Origin: Candidatus Gastranaerophilales bacterium
GTDB taxonomy: Bacteria > Cyanobacteriota > Vampirovibrionia > Gastranaerophilales > Gastranaerophilaceae
Assembly (NCBI GenBank): GCA_944324435.1
Contig: CALUWH010000010.1
Coordinates: 1-64,000 of the forward strand
DNA: 64,000 nt
Direction of reading: 5' to 3'
In this document: one piece after another, positions 1 through 9,755 of the stretch
How positions within the stretch are numbered: the stretch's first letter is position 1
How the letters are laid out: the number at the start of each line of letters is the position of its first letter
Program-made: the position numbers and the translations under genes
Notes under the pieces: model-generated
The model's database searches: none
What the model was told of the DNA's origin: nothing
Seen by the model: only the letters and a program-made list of their open reading frames with translations

Positions 1-400
1 TTCTAAACTTCTCAACTTATAAACCTATAAACCGAACGATTAGAGTTTTAGTCAGGCAATGCCTGACCTACTAATCTTATCAACCCTTTATAACTTCCCC
101 TCAACTTCTAAACTCCTCCACTCCTCAACTATAAAACTACTATTCAACCCTTCAACTATTCAACTTATCAACTCTCATAACTTCTTCTAAACTTCTCAAC
201 TCCTCAACTATAAAACTACTATTCAACCCTTCAACTATTCAACTTATCAACCCTTTATAACTTCCCCTCAACTTCTAAACTCCTCAACTCCTCAACCCTT
301 AAACAACCCTTCAACCCTTCAACTATTCAACTTATCAACTCTCATAACTTCTTCTAAACTTCTCAACTTATAAACCTCTAAACTCCTATTCCACTGTTCA
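1..400. repeat. Degenerate C/T/A-rich nested tandem repeat
   Basis: The + strand is almost free of G and made of shuffled words such as CTTCTAAAC, CTCAAC, TATTCAAC and ACTATAAAAC. A 52-bp segment at 121-172 recurs exactly at 200-251 (period 79), the block 81-118 recurs at 248-285, and 1-26 recurs at 352-377. Embedded at 51-67 is a palindrome, GTCAGGCAATGCCTGAC, which recurs at 13722. There is no coding signal. The same word family appears in reverse orientation at 45309-45376 and as a short piece near 18320. Confidence 0.85.
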
Positions 401-689
401 ACCTATATAAAGAAAAAGCTATGAACTTTTTAGAGTGCATAGCTGTTGATTAGGGATATGTGTATCGTCGTTTTTTAAGGAGTATAGTTATATATTAGCA
501 GTATATTTTTTAAATAAAATCATGAGAACGTATGATTTTGTAATATATCTTAATAATTATTTTAGCAAAATCTTGTATTACCTGATTGGGCTATATACCT
601 TTGATTACCCCCGGTTGGTATATGTATTATTGAAAAAATATTATTATATACTAGAATTAGTAATGTAGACTAGACGGGAATGGAGTTTT
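401..689. other. AT-rich spacer upstream of VKOR gene
   Basis: No gene is seen here; the only ORFs are around ten codons. The sequence is AT-rich with several TATA-like stretches, for example near 650, that could hold the promoter of the gene starting at 690. No convincing riboswitch or RNA gene was recognised. Confidence 0.5.
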
Positions 690-1883
690 ATGAAAATTGA
701 TGCCAAAAAAATTGCGATCCAGTTACTTACTCTGATAGGATTTGCGCTAACTGTTAAACTAGCATGTATTTATTATGTTGCAAATTATGAAAAGTATGCA
801 CTGTCAAGCTTTTGTTCCATAAATGAATTTATAGACTGCGATGGTGCTGCAAGATCAACAGTGTCTCAGTTCTGGGGGATACCACTGGCTTATTGGGGTA
901 TGCTGTTCTATATTATGGTTCTTTTCCTGACAATTGTTGATAAGCTCAAGAATCTAAAATTCCTCAAATTTCTTGAAGTGTTCAAGAATCCGATGGCATA
1001 TATTGCAACTCTGGGGACTATCGCTTTTGCTATATCGATGGTGCTCGCAGGATTGAGTTTGTTCAAAATACAGAAACTTTGTATTCTTTGCCTGATTACT
1101 TATTTTATAGATTTAATTATTGCACTTACGGCATGTTCTGGGAACTTAATAACACTTATAAAAAGTTTTAAAACAACTGTATTTGACTTCATTGACGGAG
1201 CCAAAAAGTACACAAAAACATTTATTGTTCTGGTTATACTTGCCGTCTCATTCTTATGCTACAGCGGAATTACGTATAACTTTGTGCCGCACATCAAGAA
1301 ACAAAAAGCTATATTAAAATACAGAGATATTAAATTTAATCCGTACCGTGTTAAGGGCAATCTGCTGGGGGTTGATAACCCGGATGTAGTTATTGAACTC
1401 TATTCTGACTATGTTTGCCCACTGTGTTATATAAACAATATTATGCTTCATCAGGCGGCAAAAGAGTTTAAGAATATACAAATCGTACACCACAATTATC
1501 CGTTTGACAAGGAGTGCAACCCTTATGTAAGTTTTAGCATGCACCCAAACGCCTGCTTTATGTCTAAAGGTGCTATTGCCGCAAAAAATCAAAATAACTA
1601 TTGGGAAATGAGTTCTCTTTTATACGAGAACCAGCCTAAAACAATGAATGAAATGCTAAAACTTGCAGAACAATTAGGTTTTGACAAGGATAAATTTGTT
1701 GCAGATTTTAATTCCGCAGAAACCGCCAAAGAATTGCAAGATGAAGTTGATAGCGCAGGCGAACTTAATATTGATGCTACTCCGACAATGTATATTAATG
1801 GCGAGAAAGTTATGGGGGTAAAACCTTATTACGAGTTAAAGGAATTATTGATAAAAAATGGAGCAGTGCCAAGAAAAAAATAA
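690..1883 (+). CDS. VKOR-thioredoxin fusion, disulfide-bond formation protein
   Basis: This is an integral membrane enzyme that should reoxidise a disulfide-forming thioredoxin-like domain by passing electrons to quinone, so making disulfides in exported proteins. The N-terminal half is VKOR-like with several membrane helices: Cys42 and Cys50 form the loop pair and Cys131-Ile-Leu-Cys134 the quinone-proximal CxxC. After a further helix near residues 178-196 comes a DsbA/thioredoxin-like domain with a CPLC motif (Cys243, Cys246) and a TPT cis-proline segment near the C-terminus. The single-chain arrangement is known from cyanobacteria and some other bacteria. The start at 690 has a GGAG element about 6 bases upstream. 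The last 26 bases overlap queH. Confidence 0.9.
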   Translation: MKIDAKKIAIQLLTLIGFALTVKLACIYYVANYEKYALSSFCSINEFIDCDGAARSTVSQFWGIPLAYWGMLFYIMVLFLTIVDKLKNLKFLKFLEVFKNPMAYIATLGTIAFAISMVLAGLSLFKIQKLCILCLITYFIDLIIALTACSGNLITLIKSFKTTVFDFIDGAKKYTKTFIVLVILAVSFLCYSGITYNFVPHIKKQKAILKYRDIKFNPYRVKGNLLGVDNPDVVIELYSDYVCPLCYINNIMLHQAAKEFKNIQIVHHNYPFDKECNPYVSFSMHPNACFMSKGAIAAKNQNNYWEMSSLLYENQPKTMNEMLKLAEQLGFDKDKFVADFNSAETAKELQDEVDSAGELNIDATPTMYINGEKVMGVKPYYELKELLIKNGAVPRKK

Positions 1884-2427
1884 AATATTAATCCACGCCT
1901 GCTGCGGAATTTGTTCAGGATATCCTATTTCTCTGCTTAAAGAAATGGGATATTCTCCTGTGGTATACTTTTGTAACCCGAATTTGGATACTAAAGAGGA
2001 ATATGAACGACGGCTGGAAGCACAAAAAATCGTTTGTATGTACCATTGGGTTGACCTTGTGTCAGAAGAATACCGGCATAAAGATTTTCTGGAAGCTGCA
2101 AAGGGTTTTGAAGATGAACCGGAAAAAGGAAAACGCTGCGACAGATGTATTGAGCTGAGGCTTAGAGAAGCCGCAAGAAAAGCAAAAGAGCTTGGCATAA
2201 CAAAATTTACGACCTCGCTTGTAATGAGTCCGCATAAGAATTTTAACAGGATAACTGAAATAGGGCGCACGGTTGCGGATGGGCTTGAATATATCGCGAT
2301 TGATTTTAAGAAAAAAGATGGTTTTTTAAAGACAAATAAACTTTCAAAAGACCTTGGGCTATACCGGCAGAATTACTGCGGTTGTGAGTTCAGCAGGCGA
2401 AATTTAACCAATATCAATTGTAAATAA
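1858..2427 (+). CDS. queH: Epoxyqueuosine reductase QueH
   Basis: QueH reduces epoxyqueuosine to queuosine in the wobble position of GUN-decoding tRNAs. It is the non-B12 alternative to QueG. The family's cysteines are all present: HACCGIC near the N-terminus (Cys15, Cys16, Cys19), CDRC (Cys94, Cys97) and YCGC (Cys174, Cys176), which hold the iron-sulfur and metal centres. At 189 residues it has normal family length. The start lies inside the end of the upstream VKOR gene (26-base overlap), suggesting coupled translation, although the two functions are unrelated. No other queuosine gene is in the window. Confidence 0.92.
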   Translation: MEQCQEKNKILIHACCGICSGYPISLLKEMGYSPVVYFCNPNLDTKEEYERRLEAQKIVCMYHWVDLVSEEYRHKDFLEAAKGFEDEPEKGKRCDRCIELRLREAARKAKELGITKFTTSLVMSPHKNFNRITEIGRTVADGLEYIAIDFKKKDGFLKTNKLSKDLGLYRQNYCGCEFSRRNLTNINCK

Positions 2428-2506
2428 TTGTAAACATTTCTGTAAAAATCCTAAAGTTTTAGAAAAAAATGCCGATAACTTTAATACAAGAACAGGGACT
2501 AAGGAT

Positions 2507-2920
2507 ATGGCAGAAACGTTTAATTTAAATAATTTCTTACAAACGTATAAAACCCAGACGTATGATCCAACCAAACAGCATGCTGCAGCAGAAGAAAAAA
2601 TGGAGTCAAGACTTCAGCAGCAAGCGCAGGAGGCTGTACAGTCAAGTGGATTTCTCTCCCTAACTCTATCTGAAAAAATGGCAGAGCTGGGACTTGGCGA
2701 GAGAGCTCTTAAACAAATTGCAGATACTGCCGTCGGGCTAGTAACAGATATTGTTAATCCTGTTGGAGAATATCTTGAAAAATATGAAAACATTTTTGAC
2801 CAAAGAATATATAAAACTGAGATTCAAAGCTATGCTAAACAGATGTTTTTTGCCTCACAGGCTATGAGGCAGGAAGCTGCTGAAAATACTACAGGGCAGA
2901 ACTTTGTATATGATATGTAG
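2507..2920 (+). CDS. Hypothetical protein, 137 aa
   Basis: Not recognised. The protein is hydrophilic and probably mostly helical, with a Gln/Ala/Glu-rich stretch around residues 24-46 and no signal peptide or membrane segment. AAGG sits just upstream of the ATG and a strong hairpin follows the stop codon, so it looks like a real single-gene transcript. It is separated from queH by 79 bases. Codon use resembles its neighbours. Confidence 0.7.
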   Translation: MAETFNLNNFLQTYKTQTYDPTKQHAAAEEKMESRLQQQAQEAVQSSGFLSLTLSEKMAELGLGERALKQIADTAVGLVTDIVNPVGEYLEKYENIFDQRIYKTEIQSYAKQMFFASQAMRQEAAENTTGQNFVYDM

Positions 2921-2955
2921 TCTTCTCCACTCCTTTTACGTATATACCCCATTAA

Positions 2956-2996
2956 AAAAGTCTGATGATTTTGTTATCATCAGACTTTTATTTTTT
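2956..2996. terminator. Bidirectional terminator between converging genes
   Basis: A perfect 14-bp stem (AAAAGTCTGATGAT with its complement) and a short loop is followed by a T-rich tract on the + strand and preceded by an A-rich tract that becomes T-rich on the minus strand. It sits between the converging gene ending at 2920 and rplT ending at 3009. Confidence 0.9.
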
Positions 2997-3008
2997 AGAC
3001 AATATGAA

Positions 3009-3359
3009 TTATAAAGCTGCTTTTGCCGTTTCAACAACGATAGAGAAAGCTTCTTTATCATTGACAGCAAGGTCCGCAAGCATTTTTCTGTTAACTTGAA
3101 TGTTTGCTTTTTTGCAGGCATTAACAAATCGGGAATAGCTCATTCCCTGTTCTCTTACAGCTGCATTAATTCTTACAATCCAAAGTCTGCGCATGTTACG
3201 TTTTGTAGCACGTCTGTCTCTGTAAGCATATTTAAGCGCTTTCATTACAGCAATGTTAGCAACCTTAAATATTCTGCTTCTTGCGCCTTTGAAACCTTTA
3301 GCCAGCTTTAATATTTTTTTGTGTCTGTTACGACATACATTTCCACGTTTTATTCTCAT
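3009..3359 (-). CDS. rplT: 50S ribosomal protein L20
   Basis: bL20 is an early-assembly protein of the large ribosomal subunit. The basic N-terminal helix (MRIKRGN..., [14 protein letters not shown]) and the conserved C-terminal globular region with NRKMLADLA are typical, and 116 residues is normal length. It lies 12 bases downstream of rpmI on the same strand. In many bacteria infC precedes this pair; here the next gene upstream is glyA, so infC is elsewhere. Confidence 0.98.
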   Translation of the reverse strand: MRIKRGNVCRNRHKKILKLAKGFKGARSRIFKVANIAVMKALKYAYRDRRATKRNMRRLWIVRINAAVREQGMSYSRFVNACKKANIQVNRKMLADLAVNDKEAFSIVVETAKAAL

Positions 3360-3371
3360 TGTTCAACACTC

Positions 3372-3581
3372 CTATCTTGCATACTTTTTGTAAGGTAACT
3401 CTTTAGAAACCAATTTTTCGTGAGTTTCAGAAATTGTGACATCTCCAAAAATCTTACGTTTTCTTGATTCCGACTTGTGTTGAAGCAAGTGGCCGATACC
3501 TGCATGTCGTCTTGTAATTTTACCGGTGCCTGTAACTTTGTATCTTTTAGCTGCAGCACGGTGTGTTTTTAATTTTGGCAT
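3372..3581 (-). CDS. rpmI: 50S ribosomal protein L35
   Basis: bL35, 69 residues, small and very basic, with the family start [13 protein letters not shown] and the HLLQHKS segment. An AAGGAG element precedes the start codon. It is co-transcribed with rplT. The 183 bases upstream, up to glyA, hold no gene and probably contain the operon promoter and leader. I cannot show an L20-binding leader structure by eye. Confidence 0.98.
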   Translation of the reverse strand: MPKLKTHRAAAKRYKVTGTGKITRRHAGIGHLLQHKSESRKRKIFGDVTISETHEKLVSKELPYKKYAR

Positions 3582-3764
3582 TTTGTTTTCTCCTTTTCAT
3601 AATGACGTTGTAATCAATCGGTTAAGATTGTCGTACAATTCCGAGCAAGGCATACCATAGCACTATACTTCGGCATGTTTGAGTTTAATATAAAGAATAG
3701 CCGCTGTCAAGCGTACGTTTAGATATCAAGAAGCCGTTATAATTTACATCATTTTATTTGGAAT

Positions 3765-5000
3765 CTAATAGAGTGGGTACTTTTTACATAGAACCAGAGA
3801 ATCTTGTCTTAATTTTTCAAGAACCGCTTCGTTATCAGAGTTTTTAATTGCTTCAGATATAATCCTTGCAACTTCTCTCATATCGTCTTCTTTAAAACCT
3901 CTTGTTGTCATTGCAGCTGCTCCCAGCCTTATGCCGCTTGTAACAAACGGACTTTGAGGGTCATTAGGCACAGTGTTTTTGTTTGCGGTAATTCCGACTC
4001 TTTCAAGAACATTTGCCATATCTTTACCTGTTTTACCGGTTTTTCTCAAATCCAGCGTCATCAAGTGATTTTCTGTCATACCGCCTACGATATCCATTCC
4101 GTTATCCAAAAGGCCCTGAGCCATGGCTTTTGCGTTTTTAACAATTTGTTTAGCGTACTCTTTGAATTCAGGAGAAAGTGCTTCTTTTAAAGCAACAGCC
4201 TTTCCTGCGATAATATGTTCCAAGGGGCCGCCCTGAATCCCCGGGAATACAGCCTTATCAATTGCAAGAGCGTATTCTTCATCACACATTATAATTCCGC
4301 CTCGCGGCCCTCTTAAAGTTTTATGGGTCGTTGTTGTTACGATTTGTGCGTAACCGGCAGGAGAAGGATGGACGCCGCCGGCTATAAGCCCTGCAATATG
4401 CGCAATATCTGCAAGAAGAAGCGCACCTGCTTCATCTGCGATTTCTCTAAACTTTTTAAAATCGATAATTTTTGAATAGTTGCTCGCACCGCAAATAATC
4501 AATTTAGGCTTGTGTTCAAGGGCTTTTTTACGAACATCTTCGTAATCGATATTACCGTTTTCATCAACTCCGTAACTTTTTACATCAAAATACATTCCGG
4601 AAAAATTAACAGGAGACCCGTGGCTCAAATGTCCGCCGTTTGATAAGTCCATCCCGAGAACCTTATCTCCGCATTTCAAAAGAGCGGCAAAAACCGCCAT
4701 ATTTGCCTGAGCACCGGAGTGAGGCTGAACGTTTGCGTGCGCCATACCAAACAATTCACAGGCCCTTTTCTGCGCAAGTTCTTCAATCTTATCAACAACA
4801 TCACATCCGTTATAATAACGTTTATGCGGCTTGCCTTCCGCATACTTATTGGTCAAAACGCTCCCACAAGCCTGCATTACGGCAAGAGAGGTAAAATTTT
4901 CACTTGCGATAAGTTCTATAGTATTTTGTTGTCTCTCAAGCTCCTCTTCAATATATTGAGCTACTTCTGAATCCGTTTTTTTCACCATATCCAAGTTCAT
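3765..5000 (-). CDS. glyA: Serine hydroxymethyltransferase
   Basis: This PLP enzyme interconverts serine and glycine and charges tetrahydrofolate with a one-carbon unit. The PLP-lysine motif [14 protein letters not shown] is intact, as are the N-terminal IELIASENF and HSGAQAN segments. I place the start at 5000 (MNLDMVKK) because AAGGAGGGAAAT lies directly before that ATG; the longer frame begins at a TTG upstream of the ribosome-binding site. This gives 411 residues, normal for the family. It is transcribed from its own promoter (5035-5063), downstream of the clpC terminator. Confidence 0.98.
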   Translation of the reverse strand: MNLDMVKKTDSEVAQYIEEELERQQNTIELIASENFTSLAVMQACGSVLTNKYAEGKPHKRYYNGCDVVDKIEELAQKRACELFGMAHANVQPHSGAQANMAVFAALLKCGDKVLGMDLSNGGHLSHGSPVNFSGMYFDVKSYGVDENGNIDYEDVRKKALEHKPKLIICGASNYSKIIDFKKFREIADEAGALLLADIAHIAGLIAGGVHPSPAGYAQIVTTTTHKTLRGPRGGIIMCDEEYALAIDKAVFPGIQGGPLEHIIAGKAVALKEALSPEFKEYAKQIVKNAKAMAQGLLDNGMDIVGGMTENHLMTLDLRKTGKTGKDMANVLERVGITANKNTVPNDPQSPFVTSGIRLGAAAMTTRGFKEDDMREVARIISEAIKNSDNEAVLEKLRQDSLVLCKKYPLY

Positions 5001-5034
5001 ATTTCCCTCCTTACGCCACAATTATTCTCTCTAA

Positions 5035-5063
5035 ATTATATGTTAAATAATGTATAAATGCAA
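5035..5063 (-). promoter_or_regulatory. glyA promoter (-35/-10)
   Basis: On the minus strand TTGCAT, a 17-base spacer and TATAAT precede glyA, with predicted transcription start near 5028 and a leader of about 28 bases holding a strong Shine-Dalgarno sequence. The -35 overlaps the foot of the clpC terminator hairpin. Confidence 0.7.
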
Positions 5064-5096
5064 AGGCGGCGAGCAGAAATTCTGCTCGCCGCCTTT
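5062..5096. terminator. clpC terminator hairpin
   Basis: A GC-rich 17-bp inverted repeat (AAAGGCGGCGAGCAGAA with its complement) starts 10 bases past the clpC stop codon. The T-tract is weak on both strands, but stem stability and position fit a terminator. Confidence 0.8.
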
Positions 5097-5105
5097 CTGA
5101 TATTT

Positions 5106-7586
5106 TTATTGAACAGCTTCCTGTTCTTCGTGTTTTCCTTCTTTTCTTTCAAATACGATTTTATCGTCGACAAGTTTCAGAAGAATCGTATCACCCGGCT
5201 GATAAGCATTTGTAAGAATTTCTTCTGCAAGTTGGTCTTCAATTTGTTTTTGAATTAACCTTCTCAGAGGCCTTGCGCCATAAGCCTCGTTGTAACCATC
5301 TTTAGCCAGATAATCCTTAACCTCATCAGTAACCTCAATAGAAAGTTCTCTTTCGGACAGTCTCTTGAACAGGTCTTTCATCATCAAATCAACGATTTCT
5401 CTGATTTCTTCCTTGCTCAGGTGTGAGAATACTATAATGTCGTCAATACGATTCAAGAATTCCGGTCTAAATGCTTTTTTGAGCTCTTCGTTAACTGTTT
5501 CTTTAAGTTTCTCGTACTTATCTTTTTTAGCATCATCGCCTGTAGTGAAGCCTAATTTACCCTGCGTTGCAATCATGCTTGCACCGACGTTTGAAGTCAT
5601 GATAATTACTGTGTTTTTGAAGTTGACATGTCTTCCTTTTGCGTCAGTTAGGCGGCCATCATCAAGGATTTGGAGCATGATATTGAATACATCCGGATGA
5701 GCCTTTTCAATTTCGTCAAAAAGAATAACGGAATACGGTTTTTTTCTGACAAGTTCTGAAAGGTGACCGCCGTCATCATATCCGACATAACCCGGAGGTG
5801 AGCCGATAAGTTTTGCCGTAGAATGTTTTTCCATAAATTCGGACATATCTACTCTTATCATATTGTCTTCGCTTCCAAAAATAGCTTCTGCAAGAGCTTT
5901 AGCAAGCTCTGTTTTACCGACACCGGTCGGGCCGGAGAAGATAAAGCTTCCGATAGGTCTATTTGGTGACTTTAAGCCGACTCTTGCACGTCTGATTGCT
6001 TTTGATATAGCAACAACTGCATCATTTTGTCCGATTACACGGCTGTGAAGAGTTTCTTCCAGCTTGAGAAGTCTTTCGCTTTCGCCTTCCGTAAGTTTTG
6101 TTACGGGAACTCCGGTCATGGTAGCAACAACTTCTGCAACATCGTCTTCTGTTACGGTTGGTTTGTTTGCATCATTACGGCGTCTCCATTCTTCCGAGAC
6201 CTCGCGAATACGGTCTTTCATATTTGCTTCGTCATCTCTCAAAGAAGATGCGCGTTCAAATTCCTGATTTCTTATAGCTTCTTCTTTTTCTTTAATGATG
6301 TCTTTCAACTCTTTTTCAAGCTCTTTGCCTTCTGGAGAAAGCGTGCACACTTTAAGTCTTACTTTAGAACTTGCTTCATCAATAACGTCGATTGCTTTAT
6401 CAGGCAGAAATCTGTCATTGATGTATTTGCTGGAAAGCTTTGTTGCCGCAACAATAGCCTCGTCTGAAATAATCAAATTATGGTGTTCTTCATATTTAGG
6501 CTTTAGCCCTCTTATAATTTCGATTGTTTCATCAATTGACGGCTCTTCAATAATTACAGGCTGGAATCTTCTTTCTAATGCCGAATCCTTTTCGATATAC
6601 TTGCGGTACTCATCCGAAGTTGTAGCACCGATTACCTGAATTTCACCTCTTGACAATGCCGGTTTAAGAATATTTGCAGCGTCAATTGCGCCTTCTGCGG
6701 CCCCTGCACCAATCAATGTATGCATTTCGTCTATTACAAGAATAACATTTCCAGCCTGACGAATTTCATCCATAATTTTTTTCAAACGTTCTTCAAATTC
6801 ACCACGGTACTTTGTGCCGGCAATCAAAAGTCCCATATCAAGCTGGATGATTTTTTTATTTTCAAGAATATCGGGAACTTCATTATTCACAATTCTTATT
6901 GCAAGCCCTTCTGCAACGGCTGTTTTACCAACACCCGGCTCGCCTAAAAGAACAGGATTGTTTTTTGTCCTTCTTGCAAGGATTTGAATAACACGTTCAA
7001 TTTCCTTTTCTCTGCCTACAACAGGGTCTAGCCGTTGTTCCGATGCGGCTAAGGTTAAATCCGTGCCGAACTCGTCAAGGCTTGGTGTTTTAACCTTGCT
7101 TGCCTGAGAGCTTGAAGAAGCGCCTACGCCTGCAGAAGCTGTCTGGGGTTTGGAATCCCCGAGCATTTTAACAACATTGCTTCTAACCTTATTCAAGTCA
7201 ACGCCCAGATTTTCCAGAACTCTTGCGGCAACACCTTCTCCTTCTCTTATTAAACCGAGAAGAAGGTGCTCTGTTCCGATATAATTATGTCCGAGCTGCC
7301 TTGCCTCATCCCAGGAAAGTTCCAAAACTCTTTTTGCTCTAGGCGTAAACGGTATTTCTACTGCAACAAATCCGGAGCCTCTTCCGATAATCTTTTCGAC
7401 TTCCACACGAGCGTCTTTCAGGGTAATTCCCATTGATTTAAGTGTCTTTGCGGCAATTCCGGTGCCTTCACCTATAAGACCCAAAAGCACCTGTTCCGTA
7501 CCGACAAAGTTGTGCCCCAACCGTCGGGCTTCTTCCTGTGCAAGCATTATAACTTTTATTGCTTTTTCAGTAAAACGTTCGAACAT
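5106..7586 (-). CDS. clpC: ATP-dependent Clp protease ATPase subunit ClpC
   Basis: A Hsp100 unfoldase that feeds proteins to ClpP. At 826 residues it has the full layout: two Clp N-repeats (about 1-145), AAA module 1 with Walker A GEPGVGKT at 215-222, a middle region with a UVR-like coiled segment (around 425-460) that separates ClpC from ClpA and ClpB, AAA module 2 with Walker A GPTGVGKT near 550, and a C-terminal D2-small domain. The tail is acidic ([11 protein letters not shown]). GAGGAAAA precedes the start. No mcsA/mcsB/ctsR operon is present, as in cyanobacteria. Confidence 0.97.
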   Translation of the reverse strand: MFERFTEKAIKVIMLAQEEARRLGHNFVGTEQVLLGLIGEGTGIAAKTLKSMGITLKDARVEVEKIIGRGSGFVAVEIPFTPRAKRVLELSWDEARQLGHNYIGTEHLLLGLIREGEGVAARVLENLGVDLNKVRSNVVKMLGDSKPQTASAGVGASSSSQASKVKTPSLDEFGTDLTLAASEQRLDPVVGREKEIERVIQILARRTKNNPVLLGEPGVGKTAVAEGLAIRIVNNEVPDILENKKIIQLDMGLLIAGTKYRGEFEERLKKIMDEIRQAGNVILVIDEMHTLIGAGAAEGAIDAANILKPALSRGEIQVIGATTSDEYRKYIEKDSALERRFQPVIIEEPSIDETIEIIRGLKPKYEEHHNLIISDEAIVAATKLSSKYINDRFLPDKAIDVIDEASSKVRLKVCTLSPEGKELEKELKDIIKEKEEAIRNQEFERASSLRDDEANMKDRIREVSEEWRRRNDANKPTVTEDDVAEVVATMTGVPVTKLTEGESERLLKLEETLHSRVIGQNDAVVAISKAIRRARVGLKSPNRPIGSFIFSGPTGVGKTELAKALAEAIFGSEDNMIRVDMSEFMEKHSTAKLIGSPPGYVGYDDGGHLSELVRKKPYSVILFDEIEKAHPDVFNIMLQILDDGRLTDAKGRHVNFKNTVIIMTSNVGASMIATQGKLGFTTGDDAKKDKYEKLKETVNEELKKAFRPEFLNRIDDIIVFSHLSKEEIREIVDLMMKDLFKRLSERELSIEVTDEVKDYLAKDGYNEAYGARPLRRLIQKQIEDQLAEEILTNAYQPGDTILLKLVDDKIVFERKEGKHEEQEAVQ

Positions 7587-7674
7587 CTAAAATTTTCCTC
7601 TTCTTATATTTAAGTATATATTACAAAAAAACGCTTGTTTTTTCAAGAGGAGTCAAAAAATTTTAAAATATACT

Positions 7675-8301
7675 TTATTTAATATTAGGGAAGGCATAGA
7701 TGACACCGTCATCATTTCGCCATCGTAAATAGCCTGTTTTTGGTATTTTATCAATATCGACAACGGTTACAAGCGCCCAGTTACCTCGAAGTGCCGTGAG
7801 TTTTATTTGTTTTACATAAAGAAGCTTTGCTACATTTTGCGACATCTCATCACTCTTGGCCTTCAGAACTTCCACACTTTCAGGCGTATCTTTAAGAAGC
7901 CGCAATCCGTATTTTCGGCCGTACATGTTATAGAAGTTAAGCCAGGGCAAAAATTGAAGCCGGTCTTCCGTAAGAACCCAGCCCTTTGCACCGGTCTGTT
8001 TATCATATATTACCTGAACCCAGCCGTCGTCTCCGATATCAGAAACGTACAGAAAACCGAGTTTTTTCTCATTAATCAAAAGAGCAAAAACTCCATCCGG
8101 CATTGTTTCAGGCAGATACGTAAAGTCCATTTTTTTTACAACATCAGAATTTGCCTCAGGATGAGAAAAAATAGTTATACTCTCTCCGGTTTGGAAAACA
8201 CCGATTGCACTTTTAGGTATCGAATCCATATAAAAAGGCATTACATCCGCAAAAACCGGCAGCATAAAAAACATACATAAAATTATTAATAATCTTTTCA
8301 T
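7675..8301 (-). CDS. Exported SH3-like domain protein
   Basis: The 208-residue protein begins with a signal peptide (MKRLLIILCMFFMLPVFAD, cleavage after the Ala-Asp region). The start at 8301 gives a good signal sequence; the longer frame starts at GTG and adds an uncharged-tail extension. The mature part has SH3b-like segments (GESITIFSHPEANS, GDDGWVQVIYD, GAKGWVLTED), suggesting a periplasmic binding role, perhaps to cell wall, but no catalytic domain is seen. It follows the minCDE operon on the same strand after a 134-base gap. Confidence 0.7.
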   Translation of the reverse strand: MKRLLIILCMFFMLPVFADVMPFYMDSIPKSAIGVFQTGESITIFSHPEANSDVVKKMDFTYLPETMPDGVFALLINEKKLGFLYVSDIGDDGWVQVIYDKQTGAKGWVLTEDRLQFLPWLNFYNMYGRKYGLRLLKDTPESVEVLKAKSDEMSQNVAKLLYVKQIKLTALRGNWALVTVVDIDKIPKTGYLRWRNDDGVIYAFPNIK

Positions 8302-8435
8302 TTTTCTACTCAGTCTACATTTTATCACTTAATCAAAATTTTAACAATCAGTCCAAATCAATAACCCCATGCCTGTCGTCAGGGAATTGCCTGCTGAAAA
8401 AATCTGATAACAGTAATAAAAGCAGGAATTTTTCT

Positions 8436-8939
8436 CTATCCTATTGGCTGCTCCTGAGTTTCTTCTTCCTGCTGCTGCGGATTTTGATTATTCATTTCAT
8501 CAGGTGTTGAAACAGGCGCAGAATGTTCACCATCTTCCGGTACGTCACCAGCATTTTCATCGCAAGTTTCGGAGTTTTCATCGCAGATTTCTACGTCAGT
8601 CGATTCTTGCGATTCTTGTTCACGCTGTTTAAGGGCTTCTTCTATTTCTTCTTCGTCTTTGGCTCTTATTACGGGAATAGAAAGCATAAGCGCAACTTGA
8701 TCCCCTTCCTGTTCAAAGTTCAATTCTAAAAGCTCCTTATCCATCTCAACATAGCGTGACAGAAGCTCAATTAATTCACCGCGCATCTGCTCAAGAATTT
8801 TCGGAGTAAGATTTGTTCTATCCTGCATTAGCACAAGTTTTAGTCTGTTTGTAGCAACAGACTTTGAAGCATCTCCGTCTTCTTCCTGAGGACGGAAAAA
8901 TCTCGCAACAGTATTATAAATATCCGTAAGAATTCCCAT
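8436..8939 (-). CDS. minE: Cell division topological factor MinE with acidic tail
   Basis: MinE stimulates MinD ATPase and drives Min relocation so that division is placed at mid-cell. Residues 1 to about 90 match the family: N-terminal membrane/MinD-contact segment, then TNRLKLVLMQDRT and the dimeric beta-rich part. The family normally stops near residue 90; this protein has about 75 further residues rich in Glu, Asp, Gln, Asn and Ser, probably disordered. It is the last gene of minC-minD-minE, 3 bases after minD. Confidence 0.93.
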   Translation of the reverse strand: MGILTDIYNTVARFFRPQEEDGDASKSVATNRLKLVLMQDRTNLTPKILEQMRGELIELLSRYVEMDKELLELNFEQEGDQVALMLSIPVIRAKDEEEIEEALKQREQESQESTDVEICDENSETCDENAGDVPEDGEHSAPVSTPDEMNNQNPQQQEEETQEQPIG

Positions 8940-8942
8940 CTC

Positions 8943-9755
8943 TTACACCTTCGCTTTCAATTTTGCAAACACGTCTTTAATTTTAGCCATAAAGCCTTTT
9001 GGTTCATCTAAATCCAAGAAAGGAACTTCCTCTCCGAGAATCCTTTTTGCGACATTTCTGTAAGCCTTTCCTGCAAAGGAATTTTCGTCATTAACAATAG
9101 GCTCGCCTTTATTGGTTGACGTTATAATGCCTGTATCCTCAGGAATTATACCCACTAGTGGACAAGAAAGAATCTCTACAACGTCATCAACGCTCATCAT
9201 TTCGTTAGATCTGATTAAACTCGGACGAACTCTGTTGAGAAGCAATTTGTAGTTCTTAATTTCTTCTTTTGCTTCCAAAAGCCCGATAATTCTATCAGCA
9301 TCACGTATTGCAGACATTTCAGGAGTTGTAACAACTATAGCTTCGCTTGCTCCTGCTACCGCATTTTGAAAACCTTGTTCGATTCCTGCAGGACAGTCTA
9401 CGAGAACAAAATCGTTCTCTTCTTTCAGAGTGTCGCAGATTTCTTTAAGCTGCTCAGCATTAACTGCGGTTTTATCTCTTGTCTGCGCCGCCGCAAGAAG
9501 AGACAGATTAGGATTCTTTTTATCCTTAACAAGAGCCTGTTTTAATTTACAGCGTTCTTCTATAACGTCTACAATTGTATATACAATCCTGTTTTCAAGA
9601 CCTAATAACAGGTCCAAGTTTCTCAAGCCTAAATCCGTATCAATCAATACAACTTTATATCCGTCTTTGGCAAGAGCCGTACCAATATTTGCACTTGTTG
9701 TTGTTTTTCCTACTCCGCCTTTACCGGAAGTGATTACTATTACTCGACCAGTCAT
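8943..9755 (-). CDS. minD: Septum site-determining ATPase MinD
   Basis: MinD is a ParA-type ATPase that binds the membrane and recruits MinC. The deviant Walker A KGGVGKTT is at the N-terminus, followed by IDTDLGLRNLD and VDCPAGIEQGF. The C-terminal end (GFMAKIKDVFAKLKAKV) is an amphipathic, Lys-rich membrane-targeting helix. At 270 residues it has normal length. Its ATG overlaps the minC stop codon by one base (TAATG), so translation is coupled. Confidence 0.98.
   Translation of the reverse strand: MTGRVIVITSGKGGVGKTTTSANIGTALAKDGYKVVLIDTDLGLRNLDLLLGLENRIVYTIVDVIEERCKLKQALVKDKKNPNLSLLAAAQTRDKTAVNAEQLKEICDTLKEENDFVLVDCPAGIEQGFQNAVAGASEAIVVTTPEMSAIRDADRIIGLLEAKEEIKNYKLLLNRVRPSLIRSNEMMSVDDVVEILSCPLVGIIPEDTGIITSTNKGEPIVNDENSFAGKAYRNVAKRILGEEVPFLDLDEPKGFMAKIKDVFAKLKAKV

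Noticed and set aside
1-400. Possible CRISPR array
   Set aside because: Repeats are irregular and overlapping, without constant unit length or unique spacers, and there are no cas genes.
3582-3764. L20-type autoregulatory leader before rpmI
   Set aside because: Position is suitable, but I could not identify the required pseudoknot or stem by eye, and infC is absent.
5365-6947. Several long antisense ORFs within clpC
   Set aside because: They are opposite-strand shadows of clpC, with no start signals and atypical composition.
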